This document shows positions 33,201 to 45,479 of a DNA stretch of 64,000 bases, piece by piece. The notes below the pieces were generated by a model, which saw only the letters and a list, made by a program, of their open reading frames with translations, had not been told where the DNA came from and searched no databases. How positions within the stretch are numbered: position 1 is the stretch's first letter; each line of letters starts with the position of its first letter. Made by a program: the position numbers and the translations under genes. This stretch comes from Micromussa lordhowensis (Eukaryota > Cnidaria > Anthozoa > Scleractinia > Lobophylliidae): positions 16,885,484-16,949,483 of the forward strand of contig OZ026595.1 in the NCBI GenBank assembly GCA_964020085.1. The letters are read 5' to 3'.

Positions 33201-34589
33201 ACTCAACACGAGAGAATCCCGAGCATTAGCGGCCGCCCACGACAAAACTACTTCGTGACTGTTGAGTTGAGACTGTTCTTTGCAACTGAGCGCATTACCG
33301 CTTTATGGACCTAATCAATGTTTTTATCAAGTTCTAAATTCAGCTCAAGCATCATATTGGATATTTTACTCCAGCACTGGCTCGATGTAATTACATTTTA
33401 CTATCAGCAAAAGTAAGTAAAATAGGTTTTTCCCGGATGTGGAACGGGTGGTAAATCAGTTCGAAAAACAAATGAAAATTACCCTCACAGGCGACCGTTC
33501 CGCACCAACTGGACTGAATATAAACTACATGTAACTACAAACTAAGCTAACAACGTTATTTTCTCTCACATAAAAACTCTTACAAGTTACACTGAACTGA
33601 AGAACAAGCATGTACGATACTAACAATTCGTCCCTCGCATTAATTTCGCCGGAAATTTTAAAAAGAAAACATAACAAAAGAGTCCGCCTCAACACAGCTC
33701 CCACACAGCTCTTTTACAGGAGTGTTCTTTTGCCAGACATAATTCTAATATCCGTCATATGGAAGTGACTATTTCGGTCGAGACTAACGGAGAACTTTAT
33801 ATTCTATATCTTCGCTATAAACGGGGGATCGAATCATGTTTTGCTGAGAATATACGAATCTGATAACAGACAACAGCTGGAGAGCTTTGGCGAAAATATA
33901 TACACATGCCATTCAACCATCACATTATCTACAGTGTACAAAACAAATAAACGGCGCGCGGATTTTCGAGGAAAGCAAGCCCTTTCTATCATTTCAATTT
34001 TAACACAGAAATACACTGAATAACTTTTCGAACTCGGAAGTCTAACCTTTAAAACGAGGAAACAGCCGCTAACGGGTCGAGAGAACACCGTTGCTCTTCA
34101 TAAAAAGATTAACGCCAAATGACAGAAAGCACAATCTAGCACAAAATTAATTTTTCAAATATGCTGCATTTATCACACAGCTGCTAACACCAGTGTATTC
34201 ATCGTATTGTGCTTTTTTCAATTTAGGTCCAGGACAATAGTTAAAAATAAACATTTGCTAATAAAAGAAGTAGGGATTATTCCTGCCACAAATGAAATAA
34301 GTAGTTATGATCGATTTTTCGCCTTGTACTTGACTACAAAAGATCAAGGTGTGTGTTCATTGCCACAGACTTAACCACCAGCAAAACAGCGACACAAACT
34401 CGAGAGATTACCATCTCTAAAGTTTGAGTTTACAATTCATGTTCAACCTCTTGATTATTAAGTTTTTTACGATCTACGTTTTTTGGTTTGTTTGGTTTTT
34501 TTTACATGTACTTTCACTCTATCGGCCCAAAATAGATCATAGTGTCTCTTAAAACACAGAATACGGCAAAACTGGTACCTCGTAATTGA

Positions 34590-34865
34590 TCATAAGTGTT
34601 CACGTGATCTATCATTAGCGTTCACTTATGATAAACCTTCGCCAGTGTTCAAAAGTGTCCAGTTATGATCAGTTGTAAGCGAAGACATGGGACGAATCAA
34701 ATCCGGCGCAATTTTCAGCACATGTCAGTTTTCCCGGCTGTTTCAAAACGAGTTCTGGTGCACAGCCTTTCATATGGAAACGAGTTTGATTTGCAAGACA
34801 ATGATCGCGCGAGAAAAACTGTTTTCAATATGAAAGGTTGTGCACCAGACTCGTTTTGAAACAGA
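34590..34865. mobile_element. Hairpin elements (two adjacent inverted repeats)
   Basis: The first is small: GATCATAAGTGTTCAC (from 34590) with GTTCACTTATGAT (to about 34632). The second has arms CTGTTTCAAAACGAGTTCTG (from 34738) and its complement ending near 34864 (CTCGTTTTGAAACAG), about 38 bp each, enclosing a 50-bp loop. Likely miniature DNA elements; no coding content. Confidence 0.6.
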
Positions 34866-35074
34866 GGCAAGAGCAACTCGGAAATGGCTTATTATAAAGG
34901 AGCTACCTCGCGGTTCCGCATCTTGAAAAGTTTATCCTAGATTTTTCAAGTTCGTCGTCTTGTAATCCGTGTTAATCTTCTCCATCCTTGACCATACTTG
35001 TTCCTTTATGGTTTATTATTCTATCTTTGGTGTTTTTCTATCTTAGTAAACTATTATTTTCATGTTTCCTTCAG

Positions 35075-35426
35075 TTTAAGGACGTTCGCGCTAATTGTTT
35101 CTGCGCATCCTTAAAATAAACAAATGATAAGGCACATGGCCATTGCTAGAGCTTTGACTGGATTTAACGATCTTGGACGTTCGGTGACCCCAATGTTTCT
35201 TTCGATGGATCATTTTCTCTACTGATTTTCTACGTTTAGGGAAAAAATGAAAAAAATCTATCGACTAGAAGTTTAAATTTTTGGCAAAATGCACCATCGA
35301 ATTCCGTTCTTAGTAGTTCTTCGTGTATCTGTGCGGCGGTTTCAAATGCCTCTTAAAGGGTTAAATTTTGTGAAAACGTTGGTAAGGTTTGGAATTATTT
35401 ACGCAGCAGACATGAAAAAATTACTC

Positions 35427-35459
<33 letters not shown>

Positions 35460-35931
35460 CGTAACACCGGTGTAAAAAGTGTAACACCGGCGCAAAAAGT
35501 GTAACACCAGTGCAAAATTACACATCGTAATTCTGGATAATGATCGGCAGAAAGACAATGAGAAATTTTGTAGGCCAATGATATCATGCAAAGCAGTGAC
35601 AAAACGTTTGTACGGAAACTCTGAAAAACGTTTTTTCGAATGCGAAAAGAGTGCAATTTCAGCTTTCCGAAAAACTCACTCGTGCAAATTAATTCCAAAT
35701 TGAACTCGAAACCGTATGATTACCTATACATAAACCCCTGTATACCGTGCTCGATGATATGTGACAATTTTTCGAAATCAGTATAGTTTACCACACGCTT
35801 TATCTCTGAAACGAAGACGGTGACCCCCAATTTTTTTTTGCATTTCTGGTACAAGTAACTCATTATCTGCCTGCAGTAAAAATTTAAAAAAATTCTATCG
35901 ACTAGAAAAATTTCGCGCGAACGTCCTTAAA
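35075..35931. mobile_element. TTAA-class DNA element with GGACGTTCGCGC inverted ends
   Basis: The left end TTTAAGGACGTTCGCGC and the right end GCGCGAACGTCCTTAAA are exact 17-bp inverted repeats that include TTAA at the edge (35076-35079 and 35927-35930). TTAA target duplication is typical of piggyBac and Kolobok superfamilies; the GG after TTAA fits Kolobok better. ATCTATCGACTAGAAG (about 35257) and its partner TCTATCGACTAGAAA (about 35894) repeat in direct orientation. No transposase was recognised in about 0.85 kb. Confidence 0.65.
35455..35520 (+). repeat. Three tandem GTGTAACACCGGyGCAAAAA units
   Basis: AAGCGTAACACCGGTGTAAA, AGTGTAACACCGGCGCAAAA and AGTGTAACACCAGTGCAAAA follow each other with a ~21-bp period inside the TTAA-class element. 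Confidence 0.8.
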
Positions 35932-36869
35932 GGCAAAGTAAGCTCAAAATGCCTTGACTGAGCTCATTTAAGTGGACCTGATTCTAACTTTTACGCCTAT
36001 GGATGATACGTACCTGTAAATCCAGATTGAGATCTTTACAGAAGTCAGATGGTCGATGTAGCAAATATACCAACTTCACTGCTTCTCTGCTTCAGATCAG
36101 CTCAGCACAGCACGGTCAGATTATAGCTCAGTTGTCAAATCCGAGATCTGCGAAACGTAAATATCGTTTAAAAATGAATCAACTGCTTGCATTGGTTTGT
36201 TAACTTGAGGAATACACGTAAACAACCGCTCGTTTAGAAAGCTACAGATAGATTTTCGATCAAAAGACAAAGTCTGACAGATGTATGCAGTACCACAGTT
36301 CAAACTCGTGTTTCTTGAAAATACTTTCATTAGTGATACGCACGCAAGCTTTCTTGGATCCTTTAGGCGGATATGCACTCCCAAAATTAATCTGAACTTA
36401 AAACGTTTTGCTTATACCGGGAGGTTAAGAAAAAGTAATTATAATCAATAAAACAATCTTAATTTTTGTTGATCCTCGCTATTTCTTTTCCGCAATAACA
36501 AACAAAATTCCACAAAACCATTTCTCTGTCGGCAAGGTGACACTTTCAATTCCGACCAGTTTCACTCGCGATAAATGTTTCACAAACTTTTTCAAAGTCA
36601 AAGTCAAAAGTTAAACACAAGGGAATGGCCATTGTACGAGTCAAAGAAAGAACAGAGTACGAAGCAAACACAGGAAGGACTGTTGATCTTAAATGTTATT
36701 AGCAGTTCAGAGAAGCACGTCAAGCCCACATCCCCAAGTTGATTACTCTGTTAATTCTCTTCACCTCTTTGCATGAAAACGTCTTGGTATTGTAAAGAGA
36801 TATTAGACATGTATCCTGAATCAGTTCTCAGCAGGCAAATATCTAATATTCAAGACAAAATTTCGAACT

Positions 36870-38610
36870 AACCACAAAAACATACGAAAGTGTACTCAAT
36901 TTCAAGTCTCGATCAAAATCGCAGGGAACCAACCTGATCTACCTTTCTTTACATTAGTTTCAAAAGTTGACAAAGATTAATAAGCAAATTTGACAGGAAT
37001 AAAATCGCTTGCCATGTTCTGCCATTAAAAGTACTTTGCGAAAATATTCCTGCTTTTGAACCATCAAGCCTAAAGGCGTCACTCAGGGTGTGAATGGAGT
37101 TTAATTTATTGTTGTGAATCGCTTAAAATATCAACTAGAGGCTGAGAAGCGAGGTGCTTTTTAACCAATAACTGAGATCCAAAATCTGCAGATTTACTGA
37201 TAACTTCGGAATAGGCCAATATTTCTCAAACTGATAACTGATAATCGCCGAAAATTTAACTGATAACTGAAATTTCCGCACCTCTGTTTGGTTCAAAACC
37301 ATTTTTGCTAAAGGTCACAAAAAGTCGTCTTTTTTGGTGACACTCATTCATCTGCCTTTTAACCAAACAATGGCAGAATTATAAAGCTGCTGATCTCTGA
37401 CCGATTATTCAGTCGAAAGTGAAAATATTTTTGTTATACATATTAAGTTTCAAGAACAACTTGACAATCGTGCGTTGGTCTTTTCATGTTTATCATCACC
37501 TCGTTCGTTTTTTTAACTAAAAAAGCCATAATTTAAAGGTTTTTCTCTATACAGATAGAATTCATACATCAAAAAAAAATCTTAATTATATCGTGTCATG
37601 AATCTTTCAACTGTTACAGTGAATGAATTAGTCCAACTAACCGCATCGGAAAATCCATCAACCGAAATTATCTCTTCGATCAAGTCTTTCACCTCAGTTA
37701 TTGTTCCCAATAAAGGCTCTTTTAACTTCTTGTTTTTTTTTTCGATTGAAGCAATTTCACTCCTGACATCCACTAGGCCTGTGTTGCCATGACTACCAAG
37801 GATCGATTATCACGTATCAATGACGTCAGATGGTAAACTAACTTCCGTCAAGATGAAGGTGCAGCAAATACAAGCTTAAAGGTGCAAGGTGAACCCTCCA
37901 ACCTTAAAAATAACAAGCTTTAACAGATTAAAATAATCCGTCAAATTCAGGACAGTTCAAATTAAACGAAAACGAAGAGGAATTTCTTAAACGCCGCCGA
38001 TAGAGTCTCGTCTACAGATCTCTACATGTACAGCCGTCGCCAATCAGTTCAAAGCGATTTTCGCCTCGCCCTTTTCAAGCAGCTTTCTTGTATCCACGAT
38101 GTAAGCTAATACTATTTGCGCTTTGCAGCTGAAAAGTTTAAACGCCGAAAATGATAATAAACAAGAGTATTGCAATGGCTACGAGTTTGAATGAAAATTG
38201 TTTTCGATACCTGTTCTGTTTTCGCCGCAACTTTGTCCACAACTCCGCTTCAACAGTCGAGCTGAACTCCACGAAGCCGTAGACAGAGAAGAACACAGCG
38301 AAGTTTTTGCAGCTGTTTGGTTTTCCGTTTTTACACTTTCCTGTTTGAATTTCCGTTATTCAGACTTTCACGGAAACACCAATTCAAAACATGTCCTTCA
38401 TCAGCTTTTGAACAGGTATGTATGTATTATTCAACACAAACACGGCGTTGAAAAGCGCAAAAGCCGTGTACCAACCACGAAGACGGGCGAGATTAAGCTC
38501 GGTTTCAAGTTTCGATCAATATTGCGGGTTGCGACCCTATCTGCGTTTCGGAAGTTGACAAAGATAAATAAGTAATATGACAGACGAAAAACCGCTCGCC
38601 AAGTCCTGCC
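36870..38610 (-). repeat. Unidentified sequence with a duplicated block and decayed minus-strand frames
   Basis: Two diverged copies of a block (about 36900-37020 and 38495-38610) share TTTCAAGTYTCGATCAA and GTTGACAAAGATWAATAAG. On the minus strand an open frame runs 38359-38138 without an ATG. It reads through an FVEFSSTVEAELWTKLRR stretch, then a basic stretch, and ends in a probable transmembrane helix (FKLVAIAILLFIIIFGV). Shifted by one base, reading continues 38139-38044 with FKLFSCKAQIVLAYIVDTRK and onwards to a stop. A further minus frame at 37773-37582 is Lys/Glu-rich. I do not know the family. It looks like a broken gene or the coding part of an unnamed repeat. Confidence 0.35.
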
Positions 38611-38619
38611 CTAAAGGCA

Positions 38620-39110
38620 AAATTACCATGACAAAATTCAGTTACATTTGTCTTAATTAGTTTCCTTTGTAACTACACCGTCTTGTGGTCAATTAGTGAT
38701 TGAGTTTTATCCCCAACCCTCCTAAAAATAATTTGCTCACCGGCCCCTGCGAGTTACACATATATAAAACGCCACCCGTATTTCTGCTAAAAACTACCTC
38801 ACAATAAAAATAATTGCAGTCTTCCATAATGATATAAGTTGGGCAATATTATAAATTTAGGACGTTGAAAGGAGGTGCTAAATGATTTTAAAACCATGTA
38901 GAATATGGTTTAACAAGCGGAGTAACTAGCCTCATTCAATAAAAGTACGCCAAAAAATAACCACCATTTTCGCTGGCGCAATACCTTGTTTTGTGAAAAG
39001 CTTGCAAAACTAAGCGGTCTTTTGCGACGCACAATGAGTAAAGCCAAAATATTTCTCTCCCTTTCGGAGAATAGGTATTGATCAAACCAATCAACGGATT
39101 AAAATTGTCC
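38620..39110. other. Unassigned AT-rich DNA
   Basis: Nothing recognised beyond A/T-rich sequence leading into the tandem array at 39112. Confidence 0.4.
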
Positions 39111-39111
39111 T

Positions 39112-39168
39112 AAAAATTACCATAAAAATTACCATAAAAATTACCATAAAAATTACCATGAAAATTAC
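39112..39168 (+). repeat. 12-bp tandem repeat AAAAATTACCAT x ~4.7
   Basis: Four near-perfect copies of the unit plus a partial copy with a single A-to-G change. It abuts the palindrome-bearing segment at 39252. Confidence 0.9.
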
Positions 39169-39251
39169 TTCAATCTGAAGTAAAACCAAAACCGAGCGTG
39201 ACTCGCTCGATTTTCGCACGATTTTCCCGCGCTTCGCTGCAGCTACTTAGC

Positions 39252-39359
39252 GTGGTCTGTACTCTTATCGACAACGATACGCGTCGTCACAGTGGACTGT
39301 CACAACAAATTTTGACCACTGTGATGACGCGTATCGTTGTCGATAAGAGTACAGACCAC
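39252..39359. repeat. 44-bp near-perfect palindrome (hairpin)
   Basis: The left arm starts GTGGTCTGTACTCTTATCGA and ends at 39295. The right arm 39316-39359 is its reverse complement with a single mismatch. The loop is 20 bp (ACTGTCACAACAAATTTTGA). A third partial copy of the TGGACTCTTATCGACAACG core sits at 39483-39501. Confidence 0.85.
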
Positions 39360-39509
39360 ACAAAACCACACTTCGATTTCTTTTTTTTTTTACCACAATA
39401 TCAACGTCAAAGAAAATGGGTTTTTTTTCAGAGCGCGAGCTGAAAAAGGCATTGCGTGACACAGTGACGCGAGCAGCGTCGTCTGGACTCTTATCGACAA
39501 CGGTAAATT

Positions 39510-42410
39510 AGCCTAATCAGATTGCTAGATTACTAGCAATTGTGGTTAAAATGCTTGGCGAGAAAGATGATTTTGGTTTTGATTCTACGAGACACATTTT
39601 AGAAAACCAATCTCGCGCCGTTATAGTCGGATAGTCACGCAGAGTTTTTGGTTGCGTGACAAAGTATCAACAAAGCTATAAAATGGTACTGAATCGTTTC
39701 CAACGAATTTTTTTAAATCTTGCCAAATTGAAAGTATCACTTTTACATTCTAATTCAGTAATTCAGTGATAAAAATGGGCGCTCTAGTTTAAGTATCAAA
39801 TAAAATAGAATTGCAGTTCTGCAAGGAAAGAAGAGAACTCTGAAAGTAAAATATCAGTTGCCACAACATGTATCGCCTAAAAAGTAAAATTTGTCCAACT
39901 GACTTAAACCCACACTTTATCATCAAGTTCATTTCTAAGTTGAAGGCAAGAGTTTACACTGATTTCACTTCAAGTGAGAACTCTTAAGACTTGTGGGTAT
40001 TTCAAAGTATGAGCAAGTGTACAATATTACACATTCCACAACAAGATATAATTAACTTTATGGAAGCTTTCACAAGACAACTAAATTGTATAAAAGGAAG
40101 TTAGCAGTGGTACATCATCCACAGTGGCTTTTTGATCAGTGTTTCCAGATATAATTGGAATCTTGCAGGGAATTTGAGGAAGGAAGAAAGCTAGAGAGTC
40201 TGGATCTCAAAAGATCCCTCAGGGCAAGGACAACAACAAACTCAAACCATCTAAATTAAAGTTAACAAGACTTAACAGACTTACCAAGATGCAATGAATT
40301 TACAAACATATTGTATGCTTTTAAATCTAAGGAGCGCAGATCTTGCCAAATGCTGTGACCCATTCGTTTAATATATAAATACAAAAACGTTTGTTGCGTG
40401 GCAAGCTGCCAGTTTTCTTAAGCACTAATTACAGGTATTTTCAAAGGATGACCCATATATATATAGACCAATAACTGCAAATTTTACCTATTTAATGACT
40501 GTTTACTCTGTTCCTAGGCAAAAATCTATACACAGTGCTCAACTTGCAAGGAGTCTAACATTGAAAAATATCGACTCTTAAGAGTATATCAAGTTTCTAT
40601 CAAGTTACTTTATGGCAATATCGCATGCACATCATGAAATGTTGTTTATAGTAGATTTGTTTCATAATGCAAAGTTGCATTAATCCATAAACCTTTAGGT
40701 TTACTTGTAGTAAAAGGTTTCAATTGACTGATTTTTCTGTTTTATTCACAATTGCTTGACTGATTCTTGTCAATATCGTGTTTGTGTCAACAAAAATAAA
40801 TTCACTATGTAGACAAGCAACATCCAAATATTACCAGGTATACTATTTTGTATACAGACATCACGGAAGAAAAACTAGAATTTGCCTATTATTTTAGCCC
40901 TATTGTGTTCTTCCTGCCCAAGTTGTTTAATAACAAAATGTAATTTTGTTTTAACGCTTACTGTGGACGAATTTGTCACTGCTGGTGTAAAAGCCTATTG
41001 ACATATACAAACAATGCAGCCATGCTTATCAAGGTGGAAAAGAATTCAAAGTATTTATAAACATTCAGATTTTGCCACCAATGTAGCAGACCCTTTAAAT
41101 TGATAAGATAAACAGTTTGTGTTGTTTTTTGACATAGCACTAAATTCAACAAAGGCTTGATAATTCTATTAAACTGCTTTCTCAGTTGAAACAAAGTACT
41201 CAGCATGGCTGTGTTCTAGAAGTGTCTGGGTGCCACAGATGACTAACTTTTGCCTTTGGGCGACTTAAAAAGCATACTCTTTTCTTAAACTTATTTACTG
41301 GGCACCAAGGGATCTCGTAATTAGGAAATTTGCTCAGTGCCAAGTTCACAAGAATTCACAAAAAGGTTAAGATTGCTGGCAATTGAAATACTTGTTTGTT
41401 AAAAAGAACATATTAATAAGTTGCTTGAAGCTGAAAAGTTTTCATTTTTCATTTTCAAATTTTGGTGTCATTGAATGGGATTCACCACTGGGAAATACTA
41501 ATAAAATTCACTGTCAAGCTTTACATCAAAAATGCAGAGCTGGTTGCCTGTACTTCACAGCTAGCTTGGTTCATTCCGTATGTACATTATATCCCCTTAT
41601 CCAATTTTCTAATGTCTATTCACCAAAGGGAAGATGTTTAAGGGGATATATGGGTTTACCCTGAAATTAAGATGTCTTCACAAGCCGGATGCCTCATAAC
41701 TGCCAGAAACTATCCCTTGCCAGTTTCTGTATCAATGAAGCAACTAGAAGAATATACAAAGTATACAGCTAAATGAATCGGTGACACATGCTAGTCTATT
41801 GAAGGTCACCTTGGGCATTTAGATCAGCTTCTCTAGGAGTCTCACATACTAACATTAAAGCAACACAACTCCCACACTGCCAGTAGGATTAACCATCTAT
41901 AGTGGGTTACTCAAAATACACCCAGCATGACCTGATCAGCAACTACATCTACTCAGGGGTTTCATTAGGGGATGGGCACCAGGCAAATTGACTGGTTGTG
42001 AGGGTGATTTTACCCACCTGGTATGACTATCTGGAGGAAAGTTTTAAATCTTTTTTCAGTTCACAAAGTTTTGCCTGCCTCTGCAACAAATGTTTAATGA
42101 AAACCCCTGTATAATACTCAACAATGGTCTTTTAAACCGTAACTAGGTACATGTAAGGTTCACGTCTGGTCAACAGGCTCCTAGAAACACATCTCCTGCT
42201 TACCAATTCAGGAAACAACGTTTCAGTATGGTCACATCTATCACTTGGAATGTATGATTATGTGCATGTACCTGGTGCCCTCCAATAAATATCCTAATAT
42301 TACCACCATCATGGAAATCCCTTAGCAATCTCACAATTTTTTCTTCTTTTTTCCTCAATGCAAACAACAGGAAAACAGGTTACTGTCTGTACTCTCAACT
42401 ACTAATAATA
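39510..42410. other. Gene-poor AT-rich DNA
   Basis: No coding exon with splice context recognised. Frames such as 41383-41664 do not resemble known families. Confidence 0.4.
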
Positions 42411-42775
42411 ATTAGTAGAATTCTACTAGTATACTAATGCAAATGCTGCAATCTGATTGGCTGAGCTACTCGTATACTATCAGCCATTAGAGTACAGTTG
42501 GCCGCCTGTTGTCCACGAAATGCGATGTTTTTATAGTTTTTCCGAAGTTTTGGAAGGAATTTTAGATCTAAGGGTAATTAAATTCCTGAGAAGACTAAAA
42601 GAAGCACTTTTAAGGTTTCTTGACTTTAAAAACTTGAAAATATTGAAAAAGCGGGTACGCGCGTAAACAACTGCAAATTTGCCAAGGACAGTTCGATACG
42701 TGCAACTTTGTTTATGGGTAAAGTTCAATAATGCGTGGGAAAATCATTGGAAACCGTTATTTGCGTTAATTTCAG

Positions 42776-42903
42776 TTAGAATTCTACTAAAACAATTAGA
42801 TTATTCGCTCTTGATTTCTATGAGGAGATAGTTGATTCGGCCTTCGGCCTCATCAACTATATCACCTCATAGAAATCTTGAGCTCATAATCTAATTGTTA
42901 ATT
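42776..42903. mobile_element. Hairpin MITE with AATTAGATTATTCGCTCT arms
   Basis: The left arm has CAATTAGATTATTCGCTC then TTGATTTCTATGAGG. The right arm has CCTCATAGAAATCTTGAGCT then CATAATCTAATTG. The centre folds as TTGATTCGGCCTTCGGCCTC. Related to the fragments at 12613-12694 in the P450 intron. Confidence 0.7.
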
Positions 42904-44908
42904 ATTGATTGTGTCAACAGTTTTGGAAAAAAATACATTGTTAAAGCAAACTATGTATAGTATATCTAATATGTGTACAAAGTGTAGGGGGACAATGTAT
43001 TTACAAGACTCGCTCTTGTGAATAAGAGCTGAGATGAATACTTTTGGTATGCTCATGAGTTTACGATTCCTTTATGATTAGTATGACATGATCAGAAACT
43101 GTACTTCCAAAAATATCCATTTCAAGTGGATCAACAAAAACATAGAACTCATATGCATGTCATGATGTTTGACTGAAAACCTTCCAAAGCAATTACTGCC
43201 CGCAGTACTGGAAAGACTTGTAATGAGATTTCTGTAAGAAATATTACAGGAGAAAAATAAGCAGATAATGCACTTTACCTCAGTTAAATCTATGCCTGAA
43301 CGTGTCATAAAAAAAACATGATATAATTTGTTTGGTATCAAATGTTGCATGATTTGTCATCTATCATCACACGTTTTCAGACCTGAAAATATATTCAGGC
43401 TAACTAAAGGAAAGCTGGTATCAAGTTTGCATACAGCGTCAAAATGTCTCCAATAAGATAGTACAAACGAAACTTCAAACCAGGAGTTACCTCCTTATTC
43501 AAAGTATTATCAGTTCTTTCTTAAGTATTTATCGCAAAGAATTCCAGAATTGGGATTGTGTTTCTTGATGAAAAGAAAAATGAAAGCCACATGTAGATGC
43601 TGAATAGGGTCTGTGTTATTCTAGCACCACTCTATCTACTCTGTGAAGCATGAAACACAGCACAGTAAGGGAGTTATGTGTATACCCAGTCTGAATTTCA
43701 GAATTTTTCATGCTGTATGATATAATTTTGGAAGGTCATCACATTGCTGTCAAAATTCCAAATATACACTTGTCATGTCGTTTCTCCTCATTTTATCACC
43801 CTCCTTAGTGCTTTTTCAAAACCACATCTGGCATATAATCACATGTGTGAGTATACTTACTGATTTCAGTACATTTTTCTTCAACACAGAAGGTATTAGA
43901 TGAGCAAAGTAAACCCTCGACTGAGACTTCTATGCATCATATGATCATATATAAAACATTAAAGATTACAATTTGACACTTTGTTTGACAAACTGGAGAA
44001 AGATGTTAATAAAAATTCCGCTTACCGGGTGGTCGAGATTATCTCTTACGGGTGAAAATATTTCGTCGATTTGAGGGCTAATTAATGAACCACTAAGGGT
44101 ACATTTTTCGTTTATAACTCAAGCATAATGATCAAACGTCATCATATTTTGAGCTTCAGTGATATAGTTCTCGTATAAACTATCCTTAGAGGTAGCCAAC
44201 AATTAAAAACAACTTTCTTACCAGTAAAAAAATCACGCGACCTTTCGTTTTCCTGATAACCCTGCATCTTGCACAAATTGCATTGCTCTGAAAAGGAACG
44301 AAAACAACGGCTTATTAAGCACGAAATGAAATGAAAGATTAGTCAGTGTTAAGAAAACAATACGAAATGCAAACAGCCTGGATACTCCGTAATAATGAAG
44401 CTTAAAAATTCAATTCAAAACTGAGTTGAATTGATATGATTTCTCCAGATTTTCCGCGTTCTTCACTTCACCACAAGACATTCTATTCCAAACTACCTCA
44501 GATAATCAATCCGCAGTATTACGCAGTAGAAGCTTCACAAATTTTAAGATATTCAAGCATATACTGTAATTAAAGATATCAATATAAGCTAAAGCCCAGC
44601 TGAGCTAATAATGAATATTTCCATTGACAAAGACAACAGACGCACAGAAAACAGTCTTGACGTACGTTTTTGTCCACTTGAACAAGGAATTCTGAAGATA
44701 TCCCGTCAAATGAACTAAGAAACGTCTCTTACTACTTCACCAAACAAGCTCGTTGAAAACCCGTATAATTCGAGACAAATCTGGTCGCACAATGCCGCTT
44801 CTTGAACGCTTTGCTATTAACTACCTTCACTAATTTAGTTTTGAGCCCTCGGGGTAATGTAAACACCCAGCGGTAAATCAGTACCAGTCTCCTGGTCTGC
44901 TTCTGTAA
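42904..44908. other. Gene-poor DNA
   Basis: No gene recognised; only chance-length reading frames. Confidence 0.4.
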
Positions 44909-45023
44909 AACCTCGTTCCCAGGGTCCTCTCTCTACTTTTACGGCTGGTCACGTGTCTATGCATGCCAACTAAAGCCGCACTGAGGGTGGATGGTCCAAC
45001 CTAACGGCTCTGGGAACGAGGTT
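44909..45023. mobile_element. Miniature TIR element with AACCTCGTTCCCAG ends
   Basis: AACCTCGTTCCCAG at 44909-44922 and CTGGGAACGAGGTT at 45010-45023 are perfect 14-bp inverted repeats 115 bp apart end to end. No coding capacity. Confidence 0.7.
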
Positions 45024-45479
45024 GTGGATGTTGTGGATGGTCAACTTAATTTTGTCAACACTGTCTAGGAAGGTGAAAGTTGCGCTGCTATACAGACGTT
45101 ATTTAGTTATTATTTGCATGAAATGTTGATTGCGAGGGAACTTGTCTTTGTTTATTTTGCACTGCTTTTTTAAATAACCGTCAACAGCCTGGTATTTTAA
45201 TCAGTTTTTCACAGCAAAAGAATAAAATAACCCGTCAAATTATCGATGCGATGCATTCAACTAAATGACTGAATGAGAAGCTAGTCTCTTGGCCGAAAAT
45301 TGGACTTACCACTAGATAGTTTCAAAAGCTGTTAGATTTTCCAAACGCGCAGCCAATGTCGTCGCTGTTCAAGTTCTTTATAACATTCTTCAATGCAAGA
45401 GAATCGAATGACCATCAAACTTTCGATTAGATGAATTCAATGGAATTCAGAGCTAGTCTCTAAGCCAAACACTGGACGT

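Noticed and set aside
38198..38575. 125-codon plus-strand frame
   Set aside because: It overlaps the minus-strand frames that look more protein-like (hydrophobic helix); no family match and no exon context on plus.
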